Made by a program: the position numbers and the translations under genes. A stretch of DNA of 64,000 nt from Arcticibacter sp041902385 (GTDB lineage Bacteria > Bacteroidota > Bacteroidia > Sphingobacteriales > Sphingobacteriaceae). Positions 17,284 through 25,346 of the stretch are shown here, piece after piece. How positions within the stretch are numbered: position 1 is the stretch's first letter; every line of letters begins with the position of its first letter. The notes under the pieces were generated by a model. It saw only the letters and a list, made by a program, of their open reading frames with translations. It had not been told where the DNA came from and did no database searches. The DNA lies in NCBI RefSeq assembly GCF_041902385.1, contig NZ_CP169244.1, positions 992,001-1,056,000 of the forward strand, read 5' to 3'.

Positions 17284-18261
17284 CTACCTGGGGACTTCAA
17301 TTTTATGAATGATCTGTTTGATAATTTCGTCGGCCGAAACCCCCTCCATTTCCTTGTCGGGCGTAAGGATGACACGATGACGCAGTACCGGCGGAACTAT
17401 CCTGACGATATCCTCAGGAGTAACAAAGTCCCTCCCGCTCATGGCGGCAATGGCTTTTGCGCTGTTTACGATCGCCAGTGATGCCCTTGGAGATGCTCCA
17501 AGGTGCAAAGCGTTGTTGTTCCTCGTACCCTGCACAATCCTGGCTACAAACTCCAGCAGCTTCTCCTCAACAAAAAGTTTTCTTACCTGATCGCGATAGC
17601 TGATGATCTGTCCTGCCGAAAGTACCGGCTTTGAATCGAACACCTTGTCTTCCGTCCTCTGGGTGTGCTGAAGGACCAGGATCTTTGTTTCCTCCTCCAG
17701 GGTAGGGTACTTTACCTCGATCTTGAAGAGGAAACGGTCAAGCTGAGCCTCTGGCAAACGGTATGTTCCCTCATGTTCGATCGGGTTCTGGGTAGCAATC
17801 ACCAGAAAGGGCTGCTCCATCTTATGGGTGGTGCCGTCAACGGTAACCTGACGTTCCTCCATGACTTCAAACAATGCCGACTGGGTCTTTGCCGGAGCGC
17901 GGTTGATCTCGTCAACCAGGACGATGTTCCCAAAGACGGGGCCTTTCTTAAACTCGAACGATCCTTCTTTAGGATTAAATACCGATGTTCCCAGCACATC
18001 CGAGGGCATGAGATCAGGAGTAAACTGGATCCTGGAAAAGCCCGCATCGACGCTTCTGGCAATGAGCCTTGCCGTAAGGGTCTTAGCCACTCCGGGCACG
18101 CCTTCTATCAGGATATGACCGTCAGCCAGGATACCTGCAATCAGCAGATCAATCATTTCCTGCTGCCCGATAATAACCTTCGAAAGCGCAGCCCTGATTT
18201 CCTCTACGGATGCGTTCAGCTGGCTCAGATCTGTCCTTTGTTCAAAAAGTTCTTCTTCCAT
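17284..18261 (-). CDS. MoxR-family AAA+ ATPase
   Basis: A 325-residue cytoplasmic ATPase acting as a chaperone-like motor for membrane or periplasmic partners. Walker A GVPGVAKT lies at 54-61, Walker B VLVDEIN at 114-120, followed by RAPAKTQSALFEVMEERQVT and the sensor region IATQNPIEHEGTYRLPEAQLDRF split around 150-172. The start codon shares one base with the stop of the DUF4350 gene (TAATG), showing translational coupling. It pairs with the DUF58 protein just downstream. Confidence 0.95.
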   Translation of the reverse strand: MEEELFEQRTDLSQLNASVEEIRAALSKVIIGQQEMIDLLIAGILADGHILIEGVPGVAKTLTARLIARSVDAGFSRIQFTPDLMPSDVLGTSVFNPKEGSFEFKKGPVFGNIVLVDEINRAPAKTQSALFEVMEERQVTVDGTTHKMEQPFLVIATQNPIEHEGTYRLPEAQLDRFLFKIEVKYPTLEEETKILVLQHTQRTEDKVFDSKPVLSAGQIISYRDQVRKLFVEEKLLEFVARIVQGTRNNNALHLGASPRASLAIVNSAKAIAAMSGRDFVTPEDIVRIVPPVLRHRVILTPDKEMEGVSADEIIKQIIHKIEVPR

Positions 18262-19442
18262 TATTGTGAGTTCTTGTAAAAAGCTTCTATCGCTTTGTTT
18301 AATTCTATAAGCTGCTGCTGTGTAACGCTGGGGTACTTCTTTACCTGCCCCACCTGCAGCATCAGTTCGAAGATAAGTTCGGCCGGCAAGCCCGACCTGG
18401 AAATAAGCCGCTCGGTAAACGCCTTATCTGCCTGATCCATTTTAAGGTTGTAGCGCGCACGGATGTATTCCTGCAGGTAGCGTACCTTCTTGCGCGCAAT
18501 GTCGCCATGATCCCGCTGATCATAATAAACTCGTCCAACCTGACCCACGAATTCTGCTGTCGCATTCTTCAGAGGCTCAATAACAGGGATGATCCTCTGC
18601 CTCCGCTTCACCTCATAGAGCACAAAAAGCACCAGACTGAAAAGAGTCAGGTAATAGGCCCATGCAAGCGGCCGATACCTGAGCAATACACTCATCGGCG
18701 ACTGATCTTCCAAAGCTCCAAGCACCGAAAACTCGTCCCATATTACCATCTTTCCCGCAGGAAGATAAGAAAGCGCTTTTGCTACGTATTCTGCACCCCG
18801 GGGCTGAAGCATATTGTAATTGGTAAAGAAATAGGGACCTGCCATCAGATAAAGGTACCCCTTGCCGTACTGATACCTGATAAAAGTAGGATGCCCGTGA
18901 TTATTTACCCCCAATACCACTGCTTTTGCAGAGTCATAACGGCCAAAGAATTGACTGCCGATGCCTCTATTGAATGCATAGCCGCGAGGAGTTCCCAGAG
19001 CGGGATTAACAAAATTAACAGTCACTGTCTTGCTTTTATCTGCAGGAATATCCGTATTGACAGTCAGATGCAGGGAATCAGTCAGGTAGCTCCCCATGTG
19101 ATAAGCGGCAATAAATACGTTATTCCCTCTCCGCATAAATTTCTCCAGCTGACGGAAATCATACTCATCTACTCGCGCCGACTCCGCCACGATGAGGTAA
19201 GATCCAGCCATGAGACTGTCTTCCACGAGCGCTACGTAAGGTGCCTGTCTTTCCGCCCGGATTGCTGCCCCTGGAAAGATATCAGACAACCTGTTGTATG
19301 TAACATAGGTCCCATAGGGGATCTTGTCAGTCCGCTCAAAGCTGACCTTCCAGTTTACCGGCTTCGGCTTATTATACTGAGCAATCAGGTAGAAAACCAG
19401 TAAAGCTGTTCCGACAGACAAGTAAATCCTCAGATCTTTCAT
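18261..19442 (-). CDS. DUF4350 domain membrane protein
   Basis: A 393-residue protein with an N-terminal membrane anchor (about 8-22), an extracytoplasmic DUF4350-type domain resembling a glutamine-amidotransferase-like fold (LMAGSYLIVAESARVDEYDFRQLEKFMRRG in parts, then IAAYHMGSYLTD), a second membrane segment around 270-290, and a C-terminal helical cytoplasmic part. Function is unknown. Its start overlaps the DUF4129 stop by 4 nt and its stop overlaps the MoxR start by 1 nt. Such genes recur with MoxR, DUF58 and DUF4129 in Bacteroidota, so it is probably a component of the same machine. Confidence 0.82.
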   Translation of the reverse strand: MKDLRIYLSVGTALLVFYLIAQYNKPKPVNWKVSFERTDKIPYGTYVTYNRLSDIFPGAAIRAERQAPYVALVEDSLMAGSYLIVAESARVDEYDFRQLEKFMRRGNNVFIAAYHMGSYLTDSLHLTVNTDIPADKSKTVTVNFVNPALGTPRGYAFNRGIGSQFFGRYDSAKAVVLGVNNHGHPTFIRYQYGKGYLYLMAGPYFFTNYNMLQPRGAEYVAKALSYLPAGKMVIWDEFSVLGALEDQSPMSVLLRYRPLAWAYYLTLFSLVLFVLYEVKRRQRIIPVIEPLKNATAEFVGQVGRVYYDQRDHGDIARKKVRYLQEYIRARYNLKMDQADKAFTERLISRSGLPAELIFELMLQVGQVKKYPSVTQQQLIELNKAIEAFYKNSQ

Positions 19443-20197
19443 CTTCCTGCCCCCTTGTTAAAGCCGGTAAATGAAGTCCTGATCTTTTCAAAAGCTGCCG
19501 CATCAACAGGAAAGCTGCCATACCACACGTACTCAAATTCTCTTGTCAGGACACTGAATTGCTGCCTCTGCTCCTGTTGTTTCAGCTCCCGAATGTAATC
19601 CGAGTTCGTCTTGTCGGCTTCCCATTTAATACGACCGGCGTCATTAAGCCGCTTTAAGGTCTTGAGGTACATCAAACGCACGGCAAAGCGAAAGTCTCCT
19701 GCCCGCACCGATCTGTCAATCTCCTCATCAAATGAAATTTCGTGTATGTTCTCCAGCGATTCCTGATACGGTACTTCGACACGTTTTGCCTTTCCGGAAA
19801 GAAGGAGTGACAGGTCTACTCCCCGCATCTTGACGATCAGCAAGATAACTGCCCCCGCGGCAAGAAGCAGGATGATTGTATTCCAGAAGGTATTCGACGT
19901 AGAAAAAACCGAATGCTGGAGCCCTCTGAACAAGCTCCACACCCAGATCCAGAACCTTTGCCACCATGATGGAGAAACCGATCCGCCCTCCTCATTATAC
20001 ACAAAGTCCGGGTCTGCCTTATACCCCTGCAGCCGCTTCGCATCAAACTGCCTTACCGTGACAAAAGAGCTGTCGGTACGAACACCAGGAGCTCCGCTAA
20101 TATGAGATGCGGGCAGCAAAAGCATAACCATGAGGAGGAATTTTACCGCCGTCCTCAGCCTCGGATACGAGAAAAGAAAAAATACAGATCCTTTCAC
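19439..20197 (-). CDS. DUF4129 domain membrane protein
   Basis: A 252-residue protein with an N-terminal signal-like segment, one transmembrane segment near residues 105-125, and a C-terminal DUF4129 helical domain (DFRFAVRLMYLKTLKRLNDAGRI, then FEYVWYGSFPVD). DUF4129 is often joined to transglutaminase proteins and MoxR/DUF58 systems. The WxYG-like EYVWYGSFPVD motif is typical. It lies 5 nt after the upstream membrane-protein gene and overlaps the next by 4 nt. Biochemical role unknown. Confidence 0.82.
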   Translation of the reverse strand: MKGSVFFLFSYPRLRTAVKFLLMVMLLLPASHISGAPGVRTDSSFVTVRQFDAKRLQGYKADPDFVYNEEGGSVSPSWWQRFWIWVWSLFRGLQHSVFSTSNTFWNTIILLLAAGAVILLIVKMRGVDLSLLLSGKAKRVEVPYQESLENIHEISFDEEIDRSVRAGDFRFAVRLMYLKTLKRLNDAGRIKWEADKTNSDYIRELKQQEQRQQFSVLTREFEYVWYGSFPVDAAAFEKIRTSFTGFNKGAGR

Positions 20198-20202
20198 TTT
20201 TA

Positions 20203-21069
20203 CTAATATTGTTCTTCAGGCAGGTCTGCAGCATCATCCCCTTTTCCGATGCTATTGATCCGATCGCTTAAAGACGTTCCCTCCTTTTCCTCTACGAGAC
20301 TAAAGTAGGCCAAACCAGCTGTAATCAGCACGATCACGAGCAGTATCTGCGAAAGATATTGAACAACTGTAGCTGCGATTAGCATAGGCAGCGACAGCTT
20401 CAGGTTACCAAGTAACAAACCAGCTCCCGTGGCAATGCCAAAAGGCATCACAAAAAGCATCATCACCGCGTAACTAACAACCGACAGAATAAACATTGCG
20501 CCGAAGGTAGCCCACCAGTGCCCGCTTATCAGGCGAAAACCCCGGTCGAATGAATAAGTGAGAGAGCCATTCTCGATCACCATGATGGCCAGCATCAGGG
20601 TAACAACGGGCCAGAGGTATAGTCCCGGAAGCACGCAGAACATCATTCCGATGCCTACCAGAAGTCCCAGCACCAGCTGAGCACCGCTTACTCTCCAGAA
20701 ATAATACCTTACCTGCTCCCATACCTCCTGGGGAGTAGGTGCTTCGTTCCCTTTATCCTTGTACAAGCCCATGTAAGAGAAGGTGGTAATGCAGAGGAGC
20801 ACATAAAAAATGAATACAAGCACCCAGCTTAAAACCATTTCCCATCCGTAAAACTGAAACGGATCGCGGCGAAGGCTCTCTTCTGTCAGGATCCCTGCCA
20901 GCCGGTTTTGTTGCATGACAGCCACAACGGTCATGGCCACCAGCAAAAAGCCGCAAATGGAAAAATATACTTTCAATAGTGGCTTTAAGTTCTCCCTAAC
21001 GAAAAGAAAGGTATCGTTAATCAGCTGACCAAAGTCACGGCTCTTCCTCAGTTCTAATTTTTGTTCCAT
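20203..21069 (-). CDS. Polytopic membrane protein of the MoxR cluster
   Basis: A 288-residue integral membrane protein of unknown function with about six hydrophobic segments and a short N-terminal motif RDFGQLINDTFLFVREN that recurs in proteins related to the glycerophosphodiesterase membrane domain. Its start lies 35 nt inside the end of the SpoIIM-like gene, so the two are likely translated in a coupled way. The C-terminus is polar and acidic. Position between SpoIIM-like and DUF4129 genes is conserved in related bacteria as far as I recall, and suggests a shared complex. Confidence 0.75.
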   Translation of the reverse strand: MEQKLELRKSRDFGQLINDTFLFVRENLKPLLKVYFSICGFLLVAMTVVAVMQQNRLAGILTEESLRRDPFQFYGWEMVLSWVLVFIFYVLLCITTFSYMGLYKDKGNEAPTPQEVWEQVRYYFWRVSGAQLVLGLLVGIGMMFCVLPGLYLWPVVTLMLAIMVIENGSLTYSFDRGFRLISGHWWATFGAMFILSVVSYAVMMLFVMPFGIATGAGLLLGNLKLSLPMLIAATVVQYLSQILLVIVLITAGLAYFSLVEEKEGTSLSDRINSIGKGDDAADLPEEQY

Positions 21070-22024
21070 CTGCTATAAGTGAAGTTTGTTTTTTTGCAAG
21101 TTGGGCCGGGTACAAAATAACGTACCAGACGATAAAGATAAGAGATAAGAGCAGGATTGAGGCCGACGACCACCCGGGCATTCCGGTGTGGCGGGTCACG
21201 AAGCCCTCCAGGAACGCGGCGCAGATAAAGATCGGAACCAGGCCAATCACAATTTTCAAGCCTTCTTTCGCCCCACGTTGCAGCGATTGCAGCCTCGTAA
21301 AGGTGCCGGGAAATAAAATACTGTTTCCCAGGGCCAGTCCCGCTGCACCAGCTATCACAATTGCGGAGATCTCAAGAGTGCCGTGGATCCAAATCACCAG
21401 AACAGAACTCATGCCCAGGCCTTTACTGAAAAAGTAGTACTGAAACGCTCCCAGCATTACACCGTTACGGAGAAGGCTATAAAGCGTGCCCACACTGAGG
21501 AATATCCCCAGAACAAAGGCAAGAAATGACACGTAGATATTATTAAAGGCAATCTGCAGGAACATCAGGAACTCGCCCTGCTGCTTGTAGACGCCGAAAG
21601 GATCGCCCTTTGCAATATTCTCATTGGTCATACTAACGTATGAGTCGCCCATAATGAGTCGCACAAACCGGTTGTCGTACTTTGCAGAGAAAGCTCCGAG
21701 CAGGCAGAAAGCCATAAAGAACAAAAAGGAATAAATTAAGTGCTTGCGGTGCCTGTGAAAGAGCAATGGCAATTCATATCGCCAGAAGGAAATGAAGCGG
21801 CTCCGCTTCTCTTTTTTATTCTTATAGATCGACTGGTGGAACTTCCCGGCAAGGGCATTCAGATAAGACGTGGTCTTTGACCTGGGATAAAACGTCCGCG
21901 CATAGGCCAGGTCATCCGTAATCTTAATAAATCGCTCGGCCAAAACATCGGGGTCTTTTGTATGAAGCTTCTCAAACTCCTTCCATTTTTCCGAATTTTG
22001 CTTTACAAATAACGCTTCCCGCAT
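21035..22024 (-). CDS. SpoIIM-like (stage II sporulation protein M family) membrane protein
   Basis: A 329-residue inner-membrane protein of the SpoIIM/DUF95 family. The N-terminal ~100 residues are helical and soluble (REALFVKQNSEKWKEFEKL is the opening region), followed by about five transmembrane segments. Family hallmarks are FNNIYVSFLAFVLG and the IHGTLEISAIVIAGAAGL motif with conserved His and Glu. In non-sporulating bacteria it occurs next to RDD and MoxR genes, as here. It is the first gene of the six-gene minus-strand run and is divergent from the RDD gene with 90 nt between. Confidence 0.9.
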   Translation of the reverse strand: MREALFVKQNSEKWKEFEKLHTKDPDVLAERFIKITDDLAYARTFYPRSKTTSYLNALAGKFHQSIYKNKKEKRSRFISFWRYELPLLFHRHRKHLIYSFLFFMAFCLLGAFSAKYDNRFVRLIMGDSYVSMTNENIAKGDPFGVYKQQGEFLMFLQIAFNNIYVSFLAFVLGIFLSVGTLYSLLRNGVMLGAFQYYFFSKGLGMSSVLVIWIHGTLEISAIVIAGAAGLALGNSILFPGTFTRLQSLQRGAKEGLKIVIGLVPIFICAAFLEGFVTRHTGMPGWSSASILLLSLIFIVWYVILYPAQLAKKQTSLIADGTKIRTEEEP

Positions 22025-22114
22025 TGAATCGTCCGGTTTAGATATTTGCAGTTAAAATACTCACAAAAATCATATCCCCAAAAAAGTTTAAATTAGTGCC
22101 GCATTCCAAAGCAG

Positions 22115-22840
22115 ATGAACACGATAAAAATAACGACCAGCCAGAATATTGAGATCCATTACGATGTAGCGGGTCCGGCCGAAAGGATACTGGGCTACCT
22201 CATCGACATGGCGCTGTTTATTATACTTTTTCTTGCGCTCGGTATTTCCATCGCACTGGCTGATAAACGTCCAAGTGATATTGTGCTTGGTTTCATTATC
22301 ATTGGGTGCTTTTTGATTTTCGGTGCATATGATCTTGCCTGTGAAATATTTTTCAACGGACAAAGCCTGGGCAAACGTATCATGAAAACGAGGGTGATCT
22401 CGCTGAGTGGTACCTCTCCTACCATCGGACAGTACTTACTCAGATGGCTGTTCCGGATCGTCGACTTTTCACTTACTTCCAATGTCGGCGCCCTTATCGC
22501 GGTTGCCGTTACCGAGAAGAAACAACGGATCGGCGATCTGGTTGCCGGTACCACCGTGATCAGAACTGTACCCAGAGAAACGATCGACCAGGTCGCATTC
22601 ATACCCCCGGAAGAAAACTACACGCCTGTTTATCCTGAAGCCGCAGAGTTGAAGGATAAGGATATTGCCCTCATTCACGAAATCCTCGAGAACTTTAAAA
22701 AGAGCGGCAATTATACCCTGCTTCATCAGACGGGGTTAAGAGTAAAAGATGCACTGAAAATCGAGAACAAAGGCCAGGACGATTACACCTTCCTCCAAAC
22801 GGTCATCAAAGACTATAACTACTACTCCTCAAAAATATAA
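22115..22840 (+). CDS. RDD family membrane protein
   Basis: A 241-residue membrane protein with three or four hydrophobic segments in residues 20-140. The family signature begins in the first helix (AERILGYLIDMALF with conserved Arg and Asp) and continues with NGQSLGKRIMKTRVIS. A C-terminal cytoplasmic extension of about 85 residues follows. RDD proteins may be transporters, some sodium/proton related. The gene is divergent from the SpoIIM-like gene and forms the other arm of the MoxR neighbourhood. It converges on the DUF2752 gene with a 5-nt gap. Confidence 0.88.
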   Translation: MNTIKITTSQNIEIHYDVAGPAERILGYLIDMALFIILFLALGISIALADKRPSDIVLGFIIIGCFLIFGAYDLACEIFFNGQSLGKRIMKTRVISLSGTSPTIGQYLLRWLFRIVDFSLTSNVGALIAVAVTEKKQRIGDLVAGTTVIRTVPRETIDQVAFIPPEENYTPVYPEAAELKDKDIALIHEILENFKKSGNYTLLHQTGLRVKDALKIENKGQDDYTFLQTVIKDYNYYSSKI

Positions 22841-22845
22841 GCTGG

Positions 22846-23226
22846 TCAGCACCAGGGAAGGTTCCGCAACACAGAGAACGACAGCAGAACAATAGCAATC
22901 GTCAAGCAGGCCCCGAGCCGTGGGATATGGGGTAAGTTCAGTCGCTTACTCAGGAAACTCCGTTTCAACGCCCACCACAAAACCAGCAAGGGAAGGCCGG
23001 CAGCAAAAAGCACGTTATGCTGCACTGCCTCTCTAAGGTTTCCATGGAGAAGTGCATGAAATGCTCGCTGAGAGCCGCAACCAGGGCAAGACCATCCCGT
23101 CATCTCATGAAAAGGACAGCGGGGGAAAAATGATACGAGCCGGGGATTGAAAACATAATACAGGACTACGGCAGCAGCAGCCATAAGGAGGAGCAGTAAG
23201 CGATATATGTCCAGCCTCTTTTCCAC
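22846..23226 (-). CDS. DUF2752 domain membrane protein
   Basis: A 126-residue protein with three hydrophobic segments and the family motif HEMTGWSCPGCGSQRAFHALLHGNL, of which the C-P-G-C-G core (about residues 48-52) and the following AFHALLHG are diagnostic. Function is unknown. It lies 6 nt downstream of lipB and is probably in the same transcript. Confidence 0.85.
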   Translation of the reverse strand: MEKRLDIYRLLLLLMAAAAVVLYYVFNPRLVSFFPRCPFHEMTGWSCPGCGSQRAFHALLHGNLREAVQHNVLFAAGLPLLVLWWALKRSFLSKRLNLPHIPRLGACLTIAIVLLSFSVLRNLPWC

Positions 23227-23232
23227 GGAATG

Positions 23233-23931
23233 CTAAATAAGGTCCATCCCAAACAGGCTGCTGATGTTTTTCTTCAGAACTTCTTTCACGCCCGCTACAT
23301 CAACGCGGCCTCCCAGCTCACGCTCCATAGACGTTACATCTTTATCGTCGATTCCGCAGGGCACGATATTACCGAAATAACCAAGATTGGCGTTCACATT
23401 AAAAGCAAAACCGTGCATGGTTACCCAGCGGCTGCATCGCACGCCCATGGCGCAGATCTTTCTTGCCTTTTGATTGTCAGCATCAAGCCACACGCCTGTG
23501 TATCCGGGATAGCGGCCCGCTTCTATACCGTATTCCCTTAGGGTCAGTATAATAGCTTCCTCAAGTGTACGCAGATACAGGTGTATATCCGTGAAGAAAT
23601 TGTCGAGATCCAGTATCGGATAGCCAACAATTTGCCCGGGTCCGTGATAGGTAATATCCCCGCCCCGGTTGATCTTGTAGAAGGATGCATGCTGATCTTC
23701 CAGGCCCTGCTCGTCAAGAAGCAGGTTTTCCTGCTTCCCGCTTTTTCCAAGGGTATAAACATGAGGGTGCTCTACAAACACGAGATAGTTATCAGTAGGA
23801 TTATCGGTACCCTGATTCCGGTTAGAAGTTTTAGCAGCCACTACAGATGCAAACAACTTTTCCTGCCTGTCCCAGGCTTCCTGGTAGTCAACCAGTCCCC
23901 AATCCTGAAAATGTACTTTTTTGTTAATCAT
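23233..23931 (-). CDS. lipB: Octanoyl-[ACP]:protein transferase LipB
   Basis: LipB moves octanoate from acyl carrier protein to the lipoyl domains of 2-oxoacid dehydrogenases and the glycine cleavage system, the first step in making protein-bound lipoate. The 232-residue protein shows RGGDITYHGPGQ at 89-100, the lysine region KARKICAMGV near 156-165 and the catalytic cysteine 192 in IVPCGIDDKDVTS. It overlaps the phosphopantetheinyl transferase gene by 8 nt, linking two enzymes that both depend on acyl carrier protein. Confidence 0.96.
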   Translation of the reverse strand: MINKKVHFQDWGLVDYQEAWDRQEKLFASVVAAKTSNRNQGTDNPTDNYLVFVEHPHVYTLGKSGKQENLLLDEQGLEDQHASFYKINRGGDITYHGPGQIVGYPILDLDNFFTDIHLYLRTLEEAIILTLREYGIEAGRYPGYTGVWLDADNQKARKICAMGVRCSRWVTMHGFAFNVNANLGYFGNIVPCGIDDKDVTSMERELGGRVDVAGVKEVLKKNISSLFGMDLI

Positions 23932-24616
23932 TTTGCTTCATAAACGCGTCCTGAAGTAGCGGGTCTTTCATTTCCTGACAGCCCGATACATAGCCGATCA
24001 TGTAATCATGAAAGCTCTCATATTTAACCACAAACTGCTTGCATACCTGATCTGCCTCCAAAACGGCATAAAACTCGCCCTCCATCGCGAAGGAGAAAGG
24101 CTGCAGATGAATGTGGTCCTTAAAGGACACCGTCCGTTTACCCTGCAGCTTGTAGATCGCCTCCTTGGCACACCAGCAAACATAAAGATGCATAATACGG
24201 TTGGAAGGATCAATGAACTGAACTTCGGCGGGCGTGAGGAACTTATCCTCTATCCGTACAATCTTTTCCTTCACCAGCTCGATATCAATGCCTACAGGCT
24301 TATCCTCGCTAATCATGACTGCCGCATAGTCAAACGAGTGACTCAGTGAAATCTGATGTGGAAAGTTAACAAGATAGGGCTTACCGTGCTCATCAACACG
24401 ACAGTCGATATAGTCGCCGGTATTCAGCATCTCCCTCAGCAGCACACGGGTGCTCAGCCAGTGCAGATTTCTCTTGCCGTTGTTCAAACCTTCGAAGTAG
24501 GCTTTCTCCTCACTGTTGAGCTGCAGCCTTGAATACAGATCTTCCGCGCTCTCCTCAATCTTCCAGACAGCAAACGCTGTCTTCTCGTCGAGCTGCTTTT
24601 GAAAAGCAAGTGCCAT
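23924..24616 (-). CDS. 4'-phosphopantetheinyl transferase (Sfp/AcpT superfamily)
   Basis: It attaches phosphopantetheine from CoA to a carrier protein serine. The 230-residue protein has the superfamily motifs SLSHS at 90-94, the magnesium-binding GIDIE at 109-113 and WCAKEAIYK at 148-156, in the right order and spacing. Length fits the two-domain Sfp class more than the small AcpS class. It precedes lipB with an 8-nt overlap, so the acyl carrier protein of fatty acid synthesis is a likely target, though a special carrier protein is possible. Confidence 0.92.
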   Translation of the reverse strand: MALAFQKQLDEKTAFAVWKIEESAEDLYSRLQLNSEEKAYFEGLNNGKRNLHWLSTRVLLREMLNTGDYIDCRVDEHGKPYLVNFPHQISLSHSFDYAAVMISEDKPVGIDIELVKEKIVRIEDKFLTPAEVQFIDPSNRIMHLYVCWCAKEAIYKLQGKRTVSFKDHIHLQPFSFAMEGEFYAVLEADQVCKQFVVKYESFHDYMIGYVSGCQEMKDPLLQDAFMKQND

Positions 24617-24745
24617 TATTTATCTTTTCTAAAGGACATACAATAATACTACAAACGAAGGCAAATCAGGGCTGTTTTCAAAAAAATGAAGCAGCTGTGA
24701 AATAGTGAAAAATATATTCCCTAATTTAGTGGAACCGTTAGCATT

Positions 24746-25282
24746 ATGATTCTCTCAGACAAACGCATTCTTGAAGAAATAGAAAAAGGCAGCATCATAA
24801 TTGAACCTTTCAATCGTGAGTGCCTGGGTACCAACTCGTATGATGTTCATTTGGGAAAGTACCTGGCTACCTATAAGAACCGCGTTCTTGACGCCCGTAT
24901 TCATAATGAGATCGAACATTTTGAGATTCCCAAAGACGGTTTTGTCCTTCAGCCCAATACCCTTTATCTTGGTGTCACAGTTGAATACACCGAAACTCAC
25001 CTCCATGTGCCCTTCCTCGAAGGAAAATCAAGTACAGGGAGATTGGGTATTGATATTCATGCTACCGCAGGAAAAGGCGATGTCGGCTTTTGCAACACCT
25101 GGACCTTAGAGATCTCTGTCACCCAACCTGTCAGAATATACTCGGGAATGCCCATCGGGCAATTAATTTACTTCGAAGTTGCCGGCGAGATTGAAACGTT
25201 TTACAACTCAAAGGGCAACGCTAAATACAATCGTAAAACGACAAGGCCCGTAGAAAGTATGATGTGGAAAAATACTTTCTGA
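24746..25282 (+). CDS. dcd: dCTP deaminase
   Basis: It deaminates dCTP to dUTP, feeding thymidylate synthesis. The 178-residue protein has the family's usual length, the opening MILSDKRILEEIEKGSI, the SYDVHLG segment at 31-37 and the active-site stretch SSTGRLGI at 95-102 with HATAGKGDVGF after it. In some bacteria a bifunctional form also hydrolyses dUTP; this cannot be decided by eye. It stands between a divergent PPTase gene and a large envelope-protein gene 64 nt downstream. Confidence 0.95.
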   Translation: MILSDKRILEEIEKGSIIIEPFNRECLGTNSYDVHLGKYLATYKNRVLDARIHNEIEHFEIPKDGFVLQPNTLYLGVTVEYTETHLHVPFLEGKSSTGRLGIDIHATAGKGDVGFCNTWTLEISVTQPVRIYSGMPIGQLIYFEVAGEIETFYNSKGNAKYNRKTTRPVESMMWKNTF

Positions 25283-25346
25283 GCCAGTGCGTTATAGAGT
25301 AACAAAAGCCTCATAAAGAACCTATTGGGGCTCTATTATTAGCATT

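Noticed and set aside
18507..19403. Plus-strand frame of 298 codons opposite the DUF4350 gene
   Set aside because: Antisense to a gene that is tightly coupled to its neighbours; composition is that of a shadow frame.
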